Origin: Flavobacterium quisquiliarum
GTDB taxonomy: Bacteria > Bacteroidota > Bacteroidia > Flavobacteriales > Flavobacteriaceae
Direction: 5' to 3'
NCBI RefSeq assembly: GCF_019308285.1
Contig: NZ_WWEM01000007.1
Coordinates: 1 to 64,000, forward strand
DNA length: 64,000 nucleotides
Shown here in pieces: positions 35,821 through 43,910 of the stretch. The notes beneath the pieces were generated by a model. It was given only the letters and a program-made list of their open reading frames with translations, searched no databases and had not been told where the DNA came from. Made by a program: the position numbers and the translations under genes. Numbering within the stretch: the stretch's first letter is position 1; every line of letters starts with the position of its first letter.

Positions 35821-35908
35821 GTGCTACTTTTAATTTTTTTGGAAATATAAGAATATATGTCCAAAAACAATGCGTTTTTAAAAATATTTTTTTTTCTTCA
35901 TTTTATGC

Positions 35909-35938
35909 TTGCAAGCTTTAATATTATTTCTATCTTTG
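35909..35938 (+). promoter_or_regulatory. Sigma-A promoter of tRNA-Met
   Basis: TTG (35909-35911), a 19-base spacer and TATCTTTG (35931-35938) form a complete consensus. The tRNA begins 34 bases after the box. Confidence 0.82.
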
Positions 35939-35971
35939 CACCCGCAATCAGGAATTCATGATAGCAGTCCA

Positions 35972-36045
35972 GGCGAGGTAGCTCAGTTGGTTAGAGCGCA
36001 GGATTCATAACCCTGAGGTCACGGGTTCAACTCCCGTCCTCGCTA
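35972..36045 (+). tRNA. tRNA-Met (anticodon CAT)
   Basis: A full cloverleaf: acceptor GGCGAGG with CCTCGCT (one G-T pair at the end), D-stem GCTC/GAGC, anticodon stem CAGGA/CCCTG (one A-C mismatch at the loop side) with loop TTCATAA (CAT at 36006-36008), and T-stem ACGGG/CCCGT with TTCAACT. The discriminator is A, and CCA is not encoded. Anticodon CAT could also mean the lysidine-modified tRNA-Ile2, but the elongator Met reading is preferred. It has its own promoter and terminator. Confidence 0.92.
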
Positions 36046-36055
36046 CAAGGTAAAG

Positions 36056-36087
36056 CACCACTTTTTTTTTAAAGTGGTGTTTTTTTT
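36056..36087 (+). terminator. Terminator after tRNA-Met
   Basis: CACCACTTT (36056-36064) pairs with AAAGTGGTG (36071-36079), followed by a T8 run. Confidence 0.9.
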
Positions 36088-36185
36088 ATCTATAAGTATT
36101 TGTAATTTGCATTAGATTTGCAACTTAATATTCTAAATCAGACCATCAAAAACAGCATTTTACAAACTAAGCATTTTATAATCAA

Positions 36186-36446
36186 ATGGATATAGTTAAA
36201 TTTAAAATCACATCGAAAACGATAAAAGTAGAAGTACGTAATTCGAATAATTATGTTTTCAATTTTAATAATGTTTTAGATATTAAAAAAGAAGACAAAG
36301 ATGTTTTATTAAAATTGTATAATGCTTTAGATATACTTTTTAAAAAAGAAACTCCAACTGAAACAAAAAACTATATTTCGCCAAATCAAACCAATATATT
36401 GGATCAGATTTCTGATATTGATAAACTTGATCAGGAGAACAAATAA
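36186..36446 (+). CDS. Small hypothetical protein
   Basis: An 86-residue protein I do not recognise. The N-terminal part is beta-like and basic (VKFKITSKTIKVEVRNSNNYVF), followed by a helix (KEDKDVLLKLYNALDILFKKE) and an acidic tail (DQISDIDKLDQENK). It has no signal peptide or membrane segment. A -7 box TAGATTTG is at 36113-36120, and a terminator follows the stop, so it looks like a real single-gene unit. Probably cytosolic. Confidence 0.65.
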   Translation: MDIVKFKITSKTIKVEVRNSNNYVFNFNNVLDIKKEDKDVLLKLYNALDILFKKETPTETKNYISPNQTNILDQISDIDKLDQENK

Positions 36447-36497
36447 CAGATTTTCTTTATTTAATTTACTAATCATTAATTTGATTTAAAAATATTC

Positions 36498-36535
36498 AAA
36501 ACCCTCAAACAAAAAGTTTGAGGGTTTTCTTTTAT
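36498..36535 (+). terminator. Terminator after small gene 36186-36446
   Basis: AAAACCCTCAAAC (36498-36510), loop AAAAA and GTTTGAGGGTTTT (36516-36528) with T-rich tail. Confidence 0.88.
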
Positions 36536-36643
36536 ACTCTGTTTTTCAAAATAAAGTATTACTTTTAATCTGTATCCTTAAAAAAAGTATTTTCTGTGTC
36601 TGTACCCAAATCTAGAATCGCAATAATTTTGCTAAAAAAAGAT

Positions 36644-37012
36644 ATGGAGTCTACAGCATCAACACAGGAAAAAACAAAATTTAGAGAGGTTTATATATTT
36701 GACATGGAGGCGCTACAAAACATCTTTAGTCAAAATAGTTGTGAAAAAACTGAAGATAAAATGCTTTTTGGCATTCCCTTTCTTCTCAGTAAAAAAAACA
36801 ATAAGATTAATGCTTTTGCCAGTTTGATTTTGGATCAGAACAATGAAATCAAATTTGAAATTTATGATGACGGAAGTCTCAATGATCAAGAAAAAGAAGT
36901 TTTTAATGAATACATTATAAATTTTCTAAAGAAAAAAAGAAGTGCCAATTTCAATAATGTCACACAATTAAAACAAAGTACAGAACATCTTGTTCATTGC
37001 CTTAGTTTTTGA
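36644..37012 (+). CDS. Hypothetical protein upstream of MocR regulator
   Basis: A 122-residue protein from ATG 36644; a GTG start at 36596 would add 16 residues. A TAnnTTTG match, TAATTTTG, at 36624-36631 lies between the two starts, which favours the later one only weakly because the leader would be very short. Not recognised. It is soluble and mixed alpha/beta (KMLFGIPFLLSKKNNKINAFASLILD, KFEIYDDGSLNDQEKEVFNEYIINFLKKK). It is 20 bases from the MocR gene and may be cotranscribed with it. No known partner of MocR regulators is recognised here. Confidence 0.62.
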   Translation: MESTASTQEKTKFREVYIFDMEALQNIFSQNSCEKTEDKMLFGIPFLLSKKNNKINAFASLILDQNNEIKFEIYDDGSLNDQEKEVFNEYIINFLKKKRSANFNNVTQLKQSTEHLVHCLSF

Positions 37013-37032
37013 AAGTTTAACAAATAACAAAA

Positions 37033-38451
37033 ATGAAGAACAATCAAACATTATATTTAAAAATTGCCAAAATTATCGAAGATCAAATTCATAATGAAAC
37101 TTTGGTACTTGGCGACAAACTGCCTTCTGTTCGAAGTGCACAGAAACTTTATAATGTTAGTTTAAATACCATCAAGCAGGCTTATTTGGAACTGGAGAGT
37201 CGTTCACTTATAGAATCACGCCCAAAAATGGGCTATTATGTGAGTAAGAGCGCGATACGTACCACGGCACTTCCCAGCATTGCCAGCATAAATAATCACG
37301 AAACTAAAAATACTCCTGAGGAACTTATCGATAAAGTTTTCAGCACCATCAACAGAAAAGATGTGACACAGTTTGCACTTGGATTACCAGGAAAAAATTT
37401 CCTCCCAATTGCAAAACTTAATAAAGGGATTATCAATGCTGTTCGCAACAGAGACGATGCCGGAACTGCCTACGAACCGGTTCAGGGATCTGAAAGTCTT
37501 CGGCGCGCCATTGCAAAATGGGCGCTTGTTATGGAAGGGAAAATTACAGAAGATGATCTTGTCATTACCTCTGGTGCCATGCATGCTATGTACAATGCGT
37601 TAATGGCTGTAACTTCTCCCGGAGATAGTGTTGCTGTAGAAAGTCCTGCCTATTTTGGCATACTTCAGGCAATTAAAGCTTTAGGTTTAAAAGCAGTTGA
37701 AATTCCAACTCATCCTTTATATGGACTGGATCTTGAGGCTTTAAAAAAAGTACTTCCCGAAATTAAGGCTTGTTGTTTTATTACTAATTTCAATAATCCG
37801 ATGGGTTTTCAAATGCCTGACGAAAACAAAAAGGAATTAGTTAAATTGATAACACAGTATAATGTTCCATTGATTGAAGATGATCTTTATGGCAATTTAT
37901 ATTTTGGTTCGGAGCGCCCAAAACCTTGCAAATTTTATGATGAAGCAGGCTTGGTTTTGTGGATTGGATCTGTTTCTAAAACTCTTGCACCTGGATATCG
38001 TGTCGGATGGATTGCTCCGGGAAAATTTAAAGATAAAATCATACGCCAGAAACTGGTACAAACCGTTTGTAATTCTTCTTTGTTTTCGGATGTTATTAGC
38101 GACTTTCTGGAACACGGACGCTATGATCATCACCTTAGAACTTTTAGAAACAAACTTTACACGAATTATATCCAAATTAATCGTGCTGTAGAAACCTATT
38201 TCCCTGACAATACTAAAATTGCTCAGCCAAAAGGCGGTTTTATGCTTTGGCTCGAACTGGATGAAAGAATCTCAACAACAGAATTATATACCACTGCCTT
38301 ATCACAAAAAATTAATTTTGCGCCCGGAAGAATTTTTTCGCAATACAATCAATACAATAATTGCATGCGACTTACTTATGCTCTGGAATGGAATGAGCGC
38401 GTGGAATCTGATTTGGAAAAATTAGGCAGAATTATAAAGAATAGCATTTAA
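37033..38451 (+). CDS. MocR-type GntR regulator with aminotransferase domain
   Basis: A 472-residue fusion. Residues 1-80 form a GntR winged helix-turn-helix (IIEDQIHNETLVLGDKLPSVRSAQKLYNVSLNTIKQAYLELESRSLI). Residues 110-472 form a class I aminotransferase fold, with TSGAMHAMYNALMAVTSPGD, NPMGFQMPDENKKELV, IEDDLYGNLYF and the PLP-lysine motif GSVSKTLAPGYRVGWI. MocR proteins sense PLP or an amino compound and regulate nearby genes. The neighbouring GNAT gene begins five bases after the stop, with a glutamine amidotransferase beyond, so both are plausible targets. Whether it has aminotransferase activity is unknown. Confidence 0.92.
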   Translation: MKNNQTLYLKIAKIIEDQIHNETLVLGDKLPSVRSAQKLYNVSLNTIKQAYLELESRSLIESRPKMGYYVSKSAIRTTALPSIASINNHETKNTPEELIDKVFSTINRKDVTQFALGLPGKNFLPIAKLNKGIINAVRNRDDAGTAYEPVQGSESLRRAIAKWALVMEGKITEDDLVITSGAMHAMYNALMAVTSPGDSVAVESPAYFGILQAIKALGLKAVEIPTHPLYGLDLEALKKVLPEIKACCFITNFNNPMGFQMPDENKKELVKLITQYNVPLIEDDLYGNLYFGSERPKPCKFYDEAGLVLWIGSVSKTLAPGYRVGWIAPGKFKDKIIRQKLVQTVCNSSLFSDVISDFLEHGRYDHHLRTFRNKLYTNYIQINRAVETYFPDNTKIAQPKGGFMLWLELDERISTTELYTTALSQKINFAPGRIFSQYNQYNNCMRLTYALEWNERVESDLEKLGRIIKNSI

Positions 38452-38455
38452 CATT

Positions 38456-38932
38456 ATGAAAAATAACGTTCAAATAAAAACTTATACTCCCAAATACAAA
38501 GAAAGTTTTAAGAATTTAAATATCGAATGGATTTCGAATTATTTTGAAGTTGAACCCAATGACATCAAAGCGCTCGATCATGCCGAAGAATATATTATTG
38601 AAAAAGGAGGCGAAATCTTTTCGGCTATTTTAAACGATGAAGTCTTGGGTGTTTGCGCTTTAATCAAAAGCAATACTAAGGATTACGATTACGAATTGGC
38701 AAAAATGGCTGTAAGTCCAAAAGCGCAAGGAAAAGGAGTTGGATTATTACTTGCAAAAGAAGCTATAAAATGGGCTTCTGAAAAAGGTGCTTCAAAAATT
38801 TATCTGGAAAGCAATACCAAACTTCAGCCTGCAATTAAATTATACGAAAAACTAGGTTTTAAAGAAATTAAAGGCATTTCATCAAGTTACAACAGAGTGG
38901 ATATTCAGATGATGCTTGTTCTTAATTCTTAG
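38456..38932 (+). CDS. GNAT family N-acetyltransferase
   Basis: A 158-residue protein with the GNAT core: LAKMAVSPKAQGKGVGLLLAKEAIKWA carries the acetyl-CoA loop Q/R-x-x-G-x-G, and ASKIYLESNTKLQPAIKLYEKLGFKEI is the C-terminal motif B. It starts five bases after the MocR gene, so it is cotranscribed and probably controlled by it. The substrate is unknown; an amine linked to the MocR effector would fit the context. Confidence 0.9.
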   Translation: MKNNVQIKTYTPKYKESFKNLNIEWISNYFEVEPNDIKALDHAEEYIIEKGGEIFSAILNDEVLGVCALIKSNTKDYDYELAKMAVSPKAQGKGVGLLLAKEAIKWASEKGASKIYLESNTKLQPAIKLYEKLGFKEIKGISSSYNRVDIQMMLVLNS

Positions 38933-39025
38933 ATTAAATTGTACTGGACTATTTCATTAAAAGCAAAAGTGGACTATTAAAAACGTACTTTAGAAAAATA
39001 CATTTGTAATCAATTTTTAGAAACA

Positions 39026-39754
39026 ATGAACATCCATATTATACAACACGAAACATACGAAGCTCCCGGCGCTTATCTCAATTGGGCAACAGAACGAAAT
39101 TATAATGTATCTTTTTCTAAAGTCTATGAAAACGATAAACTGCCGGATAATATCGATTTTATAGACTTGCTCATTGTTATGGGCGGGCCGCAAAGTCCAA
39201 ATACCACTATTCAAGAATGTCCTCATTTTGATGCATTATCCGAAATTTCTTTAATCCAAAAATGTATTACTGCTAAAAAAGCTGTTGTTGGAGTTTGTCT
39301 GGGTTCACAGTTAATTGGCGAAGCTTTTGGTGCAAAATTCAACCATAGTCCAGAAAAAGAAATTGGAGTATTTTCTATTATATTAACTGAAGATGGAATA
39401 AAAGACGAAAAAGTAAATCATTTTGGTTCAGTTCTAAATGTGGGACATTGGCATAATGATATGCCAGGTTTAACAAAAGAAAGTAAGGTTCTGGCTGTAA
39501 GTGAAGGCTGTCCTGTTCAGATTGTTTCGTATTCGAATCTTGTTTATGGTTTTCAGTGCCACATGGAATTGACAACAGAAGTAGTTGCTCTTTTAATTGA
39601 AAGTGAAACTGATTTATTAGCTAAAAGCAAGCAATATCAATATGTTCAAAATCCTGAAACGATTTTAGCTTATAATTACGATGAGATGAATGAAAAACTT
39701 TTTCAATTTCTGGATAAACTTGTATTAGCTTACAAAAACCAGAATTCACTTTAA
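39026..39754 (+). CDS. Class I glutamine amidotransferase-like protein
   Basis: A 242-residue protein with the complete class I triad: C91 in GVCLGSQLIGEA, H179 and E181 in GFQCHMELT, and the oxyanion part MGGPQSPN. It is the stand-alone GuaA-type fold (often annotated GMP synthase-like) with no synthase partner nearby. It may hydrolyse a gamma-glutamyl or amide bond. A -7 box TACATTTG (38999-39006) gives it its own promoter. A decayed fragment of a close paralogue lies at 43727-43849. Confidence 0.9.
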   Translation: MNIHIIQHETYEAPGAYLNWATERNYNVSFSKVYENDKLPDNIDFIDLLIVMGGPQSPNTTIQECPHFDALSEISLIQKCITAKKAVVGVCLGSQLIGEAFGAKFNHSPEKEIGVFSIILTEDGIKDEKVNHFGSVLNVGHWHNDMPGLTKESKVLAVSEGCPVQIVSYSNLVYGFQCHMELTTEVVALLIESETDLLAKSKQYQYVQNPETILAYNYDEMNEKLFQFLDKLVLAYKNQNSL

Positions 39755-39818
39755 TTAAAACTATCGTCTACTGAAATTTTTAGGGATAAAAGAAGTTTCA
39801 GTTCAAAATAAATTCAAA

Positions 39819-39861
39819 AAAGCCACAAATTCATTTACTTAATTTGTGGCTTTCTATTTTT
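39819..39861. terminator. Bidirectional terminator between amidotransferase and DUF2339 gene
   Basis: AAAGCCACAAATT (39819-39831) pairs with AATTTGTGGCTTT (39841-39853), with a T run beyond on the plus strand and an A run before on the minus. It serves the convergent genes. Confidence 0.87.
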
Positions 39862-42800
39862 TTAATCAAATCGGTGTTTGTATTTCTTGAATAAGGTATT
39901 CATAACCAAAAGCACTACTCCTACTCCCAATAAAACTAATGCCCTGATTAAGAAATCAGAATTCGAAAGATCAAAAAACATTAATCGTATGACGCAGACT
40001 CCAACCAAAGAAAGAGAAACATAGCGGAAGTATTTTTCTTTCAGCATAATTCCAAGAATTAACAATCCTAAAGATTCTAAAATCCAGAAGAACGTTAAGA
40101 TTCCTTTGTCGAATGTGAGATATAAAAACAATCCAATACTAAAAGTTGCCGGATAAATAATAATACTGTTTTTGAATGGAAACTCTTCGATGAATTTGTA
40201 AACGATAAAAACATACAATGCCAGAAGCGCAAATATAATCAGGTAAACATATTCGAATTTAGATTCAAAATAGTTGAAACTGACAAAAGCTAAATGAAAA
40301 TTAGCCAATAAATAATAAACGATGCTGATTTCTTTTTTACTGCCAATCTTTTTATAATAAAGCGAAGCATTTACAATCGCTGTTACTGCCCAAAACACCG
40401 GAAGCCATTTGTGTTCCAATTGCGAGAACATAATAATCGAAAGCCAAACGTTTACCACAATTTGATAGTCAAGCTGTAATGATTTGATAAATTCTTTTTT
40501 GTGGATCAGGAAAGTTAATGCGATCAACAATGCAACTGCCGAAAGCTGTAAAATCCAATCCTGTAAAGTAAAAGCGTTAAGGGTTTTAATGTTATAAAAA
40601 ACAGACGTCAGAATAGCTAAAACTCCTATCACTAAAACCGATTCTGACGCTAAAACTATTTTTCTGTAAAGAATCAAACCAAAATTCACTATTGCTAAAA
40701 TCATGAATAGCAAAGGCAGATAAACCGTTTCAACCTGAATAAACAACAAAGCGATTACCCATAAATTTTGAATAATAGGTAAAATTGCAATAACCATTTT
40801 TCCTTCTTCTCTCGGACTTTTAGTTTGCAGATAGACATAAACAACAGACAATAAAACACTGACTGTCTCTACAACATAAAGAACGATTTGATTGGTTGCA
40901 TTCAACTCAAAAGCACTTAAATAAATACTCAGCATCACAGTGCCAATTAAAAGTACAAAAGAATAAATATTGAAGCGTTTGATGCTTTCGATTTTTTGAA
41001 AAATCCAAAAAGTGATTAATGCTAAAACTCCTAAATAAACAGGAATGTAGTTCATCTCGACACAAGAAAAACCAAACACCAAAGCATTAAAAAGAATGAA
41101 ATCAGAATTTAGAATATTGAAATTTTTCCAGCCCAATATTATTTCGTTTGATTTATTTCTGATTTTTTCTCCAAAGAAAATATAAACTTCAATTAAAGAA
41201 ATCCCAACGGCAATTAATCCGATTTCAGTATTATTTAAGAATCTCGTATTATGTAAAAACAACAAACTTCCAAATACCGAAAAAGCAAGACAAAAACCAT
41301 ATAATAAAATTTGATTCCCTACAGAAAGTCGTTTTTGTCTAAACTGAATCCATAAAAATTCATGATTCAATAAAGCGATTGCAAACAATCCAAAAATCTG
41401 AATAATATCATCCGATGTTAAATATTTGTACTCAATCGAAAGAAGTAAAGCATTTACCCCAATAATTCCGATTGTTTTGACAATTGAATCGTCTTTGTAA
41501 AAAGATTTCACAAACCAGTTAAGCGTTATTACAACGATAATTCCTAAAGCAAAAAGAAGATCTAAATTTGATTTTGGCTCTACCAGAATCGAAGTTAATC
41601 CCACACCAATAGCAATTAATAAAAACACAAATCGGCCAAGATCAAAAGTATTTGTTTCGAATTTAAATCGTAAAGAACACCACAGTAAAGCAATAAACAC
41701 AATTGGATAGTAGAATGAAATTTCGATAGTATGATACCAGCTTATAAAAAACAATATGGAGGACACAACAGAGAAAATTCCGTTTAAACTCAAGTTTTGT
41801 TTTGAAATAAAAGCATCAACCTCCAAAAATTCTTTTTTTACTGAGCAAAAAACTGGAACCATTAATGATGTAATTACAAGTACTATCAGCGCAGCAAAAG
41901 TGTTTGTTATGTAGGTTTGAACAAAAAACGGATTAATATGCGAAATAAAAAAGATGAAGATAAACACACAAAAAATATGATTGATCACTAAAAATATTTT
42001 ATGCAGTAATGTTTCTTTGTTTTTATAAACGATGAAAAGACAAGTGACAATTAAAAAGTACAGACCACAAATAATAATATCGTAACCAATTTTCCAATCG
42101 TTAAGCATAATCATACTTAGAGAAAAAAGGATAAAGGAAACCATTCCGTCTAAATGATACAGCCAAAAAATCTTTTTCTTTCTGGCAAAAAGTGTCGCAA
42201 AAAGGCAAAGTATCCCCGCCACTAGTAAAACAAAAATCTTGATTTTACTGCCTGTAGAATGTAATATTAAACCTGCCGCAAATAAAACCCAATTGGTTAA
42301 ATGTGTAATAAAAGCAATTCTATCAAAACGAGTATCGGCATAAATACTTCTGTACTGCATGTACATACAGCTTACTGAAACCAAAATAATTCCTATTATC
42401 GCAAAAAGATTTTCTGTTGAAGTCAAAGCATTTGCGCCCTGCGTAAACCAAATATCAAATATGATAAAGCCTGAAATAACAATTAATAAATGATATTCCC
42501 ATTTTTCTTTATAAGACAAAACAATTCCCGCTGTTGCAGTTAACGAAGCCAATAAAAATGTAATTAAGAGTTTCTCCGGAATTACACATAAAATCAAAAT
42601 ACTTAAAATTACATGAAGAGATAAAAAGGTCTGCTGTTTTATAATATATCCGACATACAAATTGAGCGCAATCCCGAATCCGATTAGCGAATAAGCAATT
42701 GGGATATTAGTTATAAAAGTCAATGCTGGAATTTGCGAAGCACCAAAACAGCCAAACAAAAACAAACTCGCTCCCGCACTGCGTAACCAAAGTCCTGTTT

Positions 42801-43509
42801 TAAACCATTTTTCTTTTTTCTCCAGAAAATAGTATGATCCAACCAAAATTCCCGCATATAACCAAAGAATTAAAATCCTAAACATTGGCGACACTTTCAA
42901 AGCTGTGTAAATGCTCAGATAGCCAATTCCTAAAACCATAATTGCCGTTCCAAGAATTCCCGTCCAGTTTTCGACAAACTGCTGTTCCATCTTTTTCATG
43001 AAAAGGGAAAAAGCACTTTCTACATAAACTTCTTCTTCACGAACCTGCGTTTCTGGCTTGGATTCCAATGCATTAAATGAATGCGTTTCTAAAACTTCTT
43101 CTAATTCTGGAGTTTCTTTTTGCGCTGTAATTTCAGTTTTATCCAACACAGGAATTGAAGCAGATTCAAAACTTACCACTGGCTCGATTGATTCTTCAAT
43201 AACCTCTTTTTCATTTTGAACTTCCTCGCTAACCACAAATGAATCTGTAACAACGGGCGAGAAAACTTCTTCTACAGGTTCCAGAATAATCTCTCGTTCC
43301 TCAATTACAGGTTTTGGATTTTCAGGAATAAAATCAGATTGTGAGAGTTGCCTTTTGATTTCGGCTAACTCATTTTTTAAAGTATTATAATCGTCCCTGT
43401 TTTTTCTGTAAAGTGAATCCAGATGATCATTTTCTTCTTTTAAGCTATTAAACTTATTAAACAACACGACAATGCACACGATTAAGGCAAAAAGAATAAA
43501 ATTCTCCAT
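39862..43509 (-). CDS. DUF2339 polytopic membrane protein, 1215 residues
   Basis: A very large membrane protein. A first helix (1-15) is followed by a coiled coil with many Lys/Glu (17-55), a low-complexity acidic region rich in Pro, Val and Glu (55-165), and then some 30 hydrophobic segments filling the rest, with only short loops. This is the DUF2339 architecture, an inner-membrane family of unknown function, unusually large and often encoded alone. No catalytic motif is apparent. It lies between a terminator and the amidotransferase relic, with no cotranscribed neighbour visible. Confidence 0.88.
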   Translation of the reverse strand: MENFILFALIVCIVVLFNKFNSLKEENDHLDSLYRKNRDDYNTLKNELAEIKRQLSQSDFIPENPKPVIEEREIILEPVEEVFSPVVTDSFVVSEEVQNEKEVIEESIEPVVSFESASIPVLDKTEITAQKETPELEEVLETHSFNALESKPETQVREEEVYVESAFSLFMKKMEQQFVENWTGILGTAIMVLGIGYLSIYTALKVSPMFRILILWLYAGILVGSYYFLEKKEKWFKTGLWLRSAGASLFLFGCFGASQIPALTFITNIPIAYSLIGFGIALNLYVGYIIKQQTFLSLHVILSILILCVIPEKLLITFLLASLTATAGIVLSYKEKWEYHLLIVISGFIIFDIWFTQGANALTSTENLFAIIGIILVSVSCMYMQYRSIYADTRFDRIAFITHLTNWVLFAAGLILHSTGSKIKIFVLLVAGILCLFATLFARKKKIFWLYHLDGMVSFILFSLSMIMLNDWKIGYDIIICGLYFLIVTCLFIVYKNKETLLHKIFLVINHIFCVFIFIFFISHINPFFVQTYITNTFAALIVLVITSLMVPVFCSVKKEFLEVDAFISKQNLSLNGIFSVVSSILFFISWYHTIEISFYYPIVFIALLWCSLRFKFETNTFDLGRFVFLLIAIGVGLTSILVEPKSNLDLLFALGIIVVITLNWFVKSFYKDDSIVKTIGIIGVNALLLSIEYKYLTSDDIIQIFGLFAIALLNHEFLWIQFRQKRLSVGNQILLYGFCLAFSVFGSLLFLHNTRFLNNTEIGLIAVGISLIEVYIFFGEKIRNKSNEIILGWKNFNILNSDFILFNALVFGFSCVEMNYIPVYLGVLALITFWIFQKIESIKRFNIYSFVLLIGTVMLSIYLSAFELNATNQIVLYVVETVSVLLSVVYVYLQTKSPREEGKMVIAILPIIQNLWVIALLFIQVETVYLPLLFMILAIVNFGLILYRKIVLASESVLVIGVLAILTSVFYNIKTLNAFTLQDWILQLSAVALLIALTFLIHKKEFIKSLQLDYQIVVNVWLSIIMFSQLEHKWLPVFWAVTAIVNASLYYKKIGSKKEISIVYYLLANFHLAFVSFNYFESKFEYVYLIIFALLALYVFIVYKFIEEFPFKNSIIIYPATFSIGLFLYLTFDKGILTFFWILESLGLLILGIMLKEKYFRYVSLSLVGVCVIRLMFFDLSNSDFLIRALVLLGVGVVLLVMNTLFKKYKHRFD

Positions 43510-43652
43510 AGTTTAGGTTTTGGTTGGGGCTAATGTAGGAATTATTGGTTTAATTTAGTTTTCAAATAAAAAAGAATTCTAAATTGAAATCACTATTTAT
43601 ACAAAAACGAGAACCTGTAAATTCTTAATAGATAAAAAAATATTCATTTGAC

Positions 43653-43724
43653 TGTAACATTTTCGAATAACAGCATCAAAATATAAAAATCAAATTACGG
43701 TTCTTTGCAACTTATTAAATTCAT
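43653..43724 (+). repeat. Copy A of a 70-base duplicated sequence
   Basis: It begins TGTAACATTTT and includes AAATTACGGTTCTTTGCAAC, then TTATT and ATTCAT. The same series of blocks occurs at 46709-46779 on the same strand; the first parts differ by scattered changes and the 27-base core from AAATTACGG to TTATT is identical. Confidence 0.8.
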
Positions 43725-43726
43725 TA

Positions 43727-43849
43727 ACTGAAAGCCAGCAATATCATTTTGTTCAAAATTCTGAAACAATTCTTTCTTACGACTATACTGAAATGAATGA
43801 GAAGCTTTTTCAATTTCTGGATAAACTTTTAGAGGCTTACAAAAACTGA
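43727..43849 (+). pseudogene. C-terminal remnant of a glutamine amidotransferase paralogue
   Basis: The in-frame translation includes QQYHFVQNSETILSYDY, then TEMNEKLFQFLDKL and LEAYKN before a TGA. It matches residues about 200-238 of the amidotransferase encoded at 39026-39754 (KQYQYVQNPETILAYNY and DEMNEKLFQFLDKL) almost along its length. The catalytic part is missing and there is no start codon, so it is a relic. It lies directly behind the duplicated sequence at 43653-43724. Confidence 0.82.
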
Positions 43850-43862
43850 ATTAGTCCTAAAA

Positions 43863-43902
43863 GCAACAAACCCTTAAACAGAAAAGGCTTAAGGGTTTGT
43901 TG
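43863..43902. terminator. Terminator hairpin of antiporter operon
   Basis: CAACAAACCCTTAA (43864-43877) pairs with TTAAGGGTTTGTTG (43889-43902), a perfect 14-bp stem just downstream of the antiporter stop on the minus strand. The minus-strand T run after it is modest. Confidence 0.72.
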
Positions 43903-43910
43903 TTTATAAA

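Noticed and set aside
43681..43850. Amidotransferase fragment as a small functional gene
   Set aside because: It lacks a start codon and all catalytic residues, so it is a relic.
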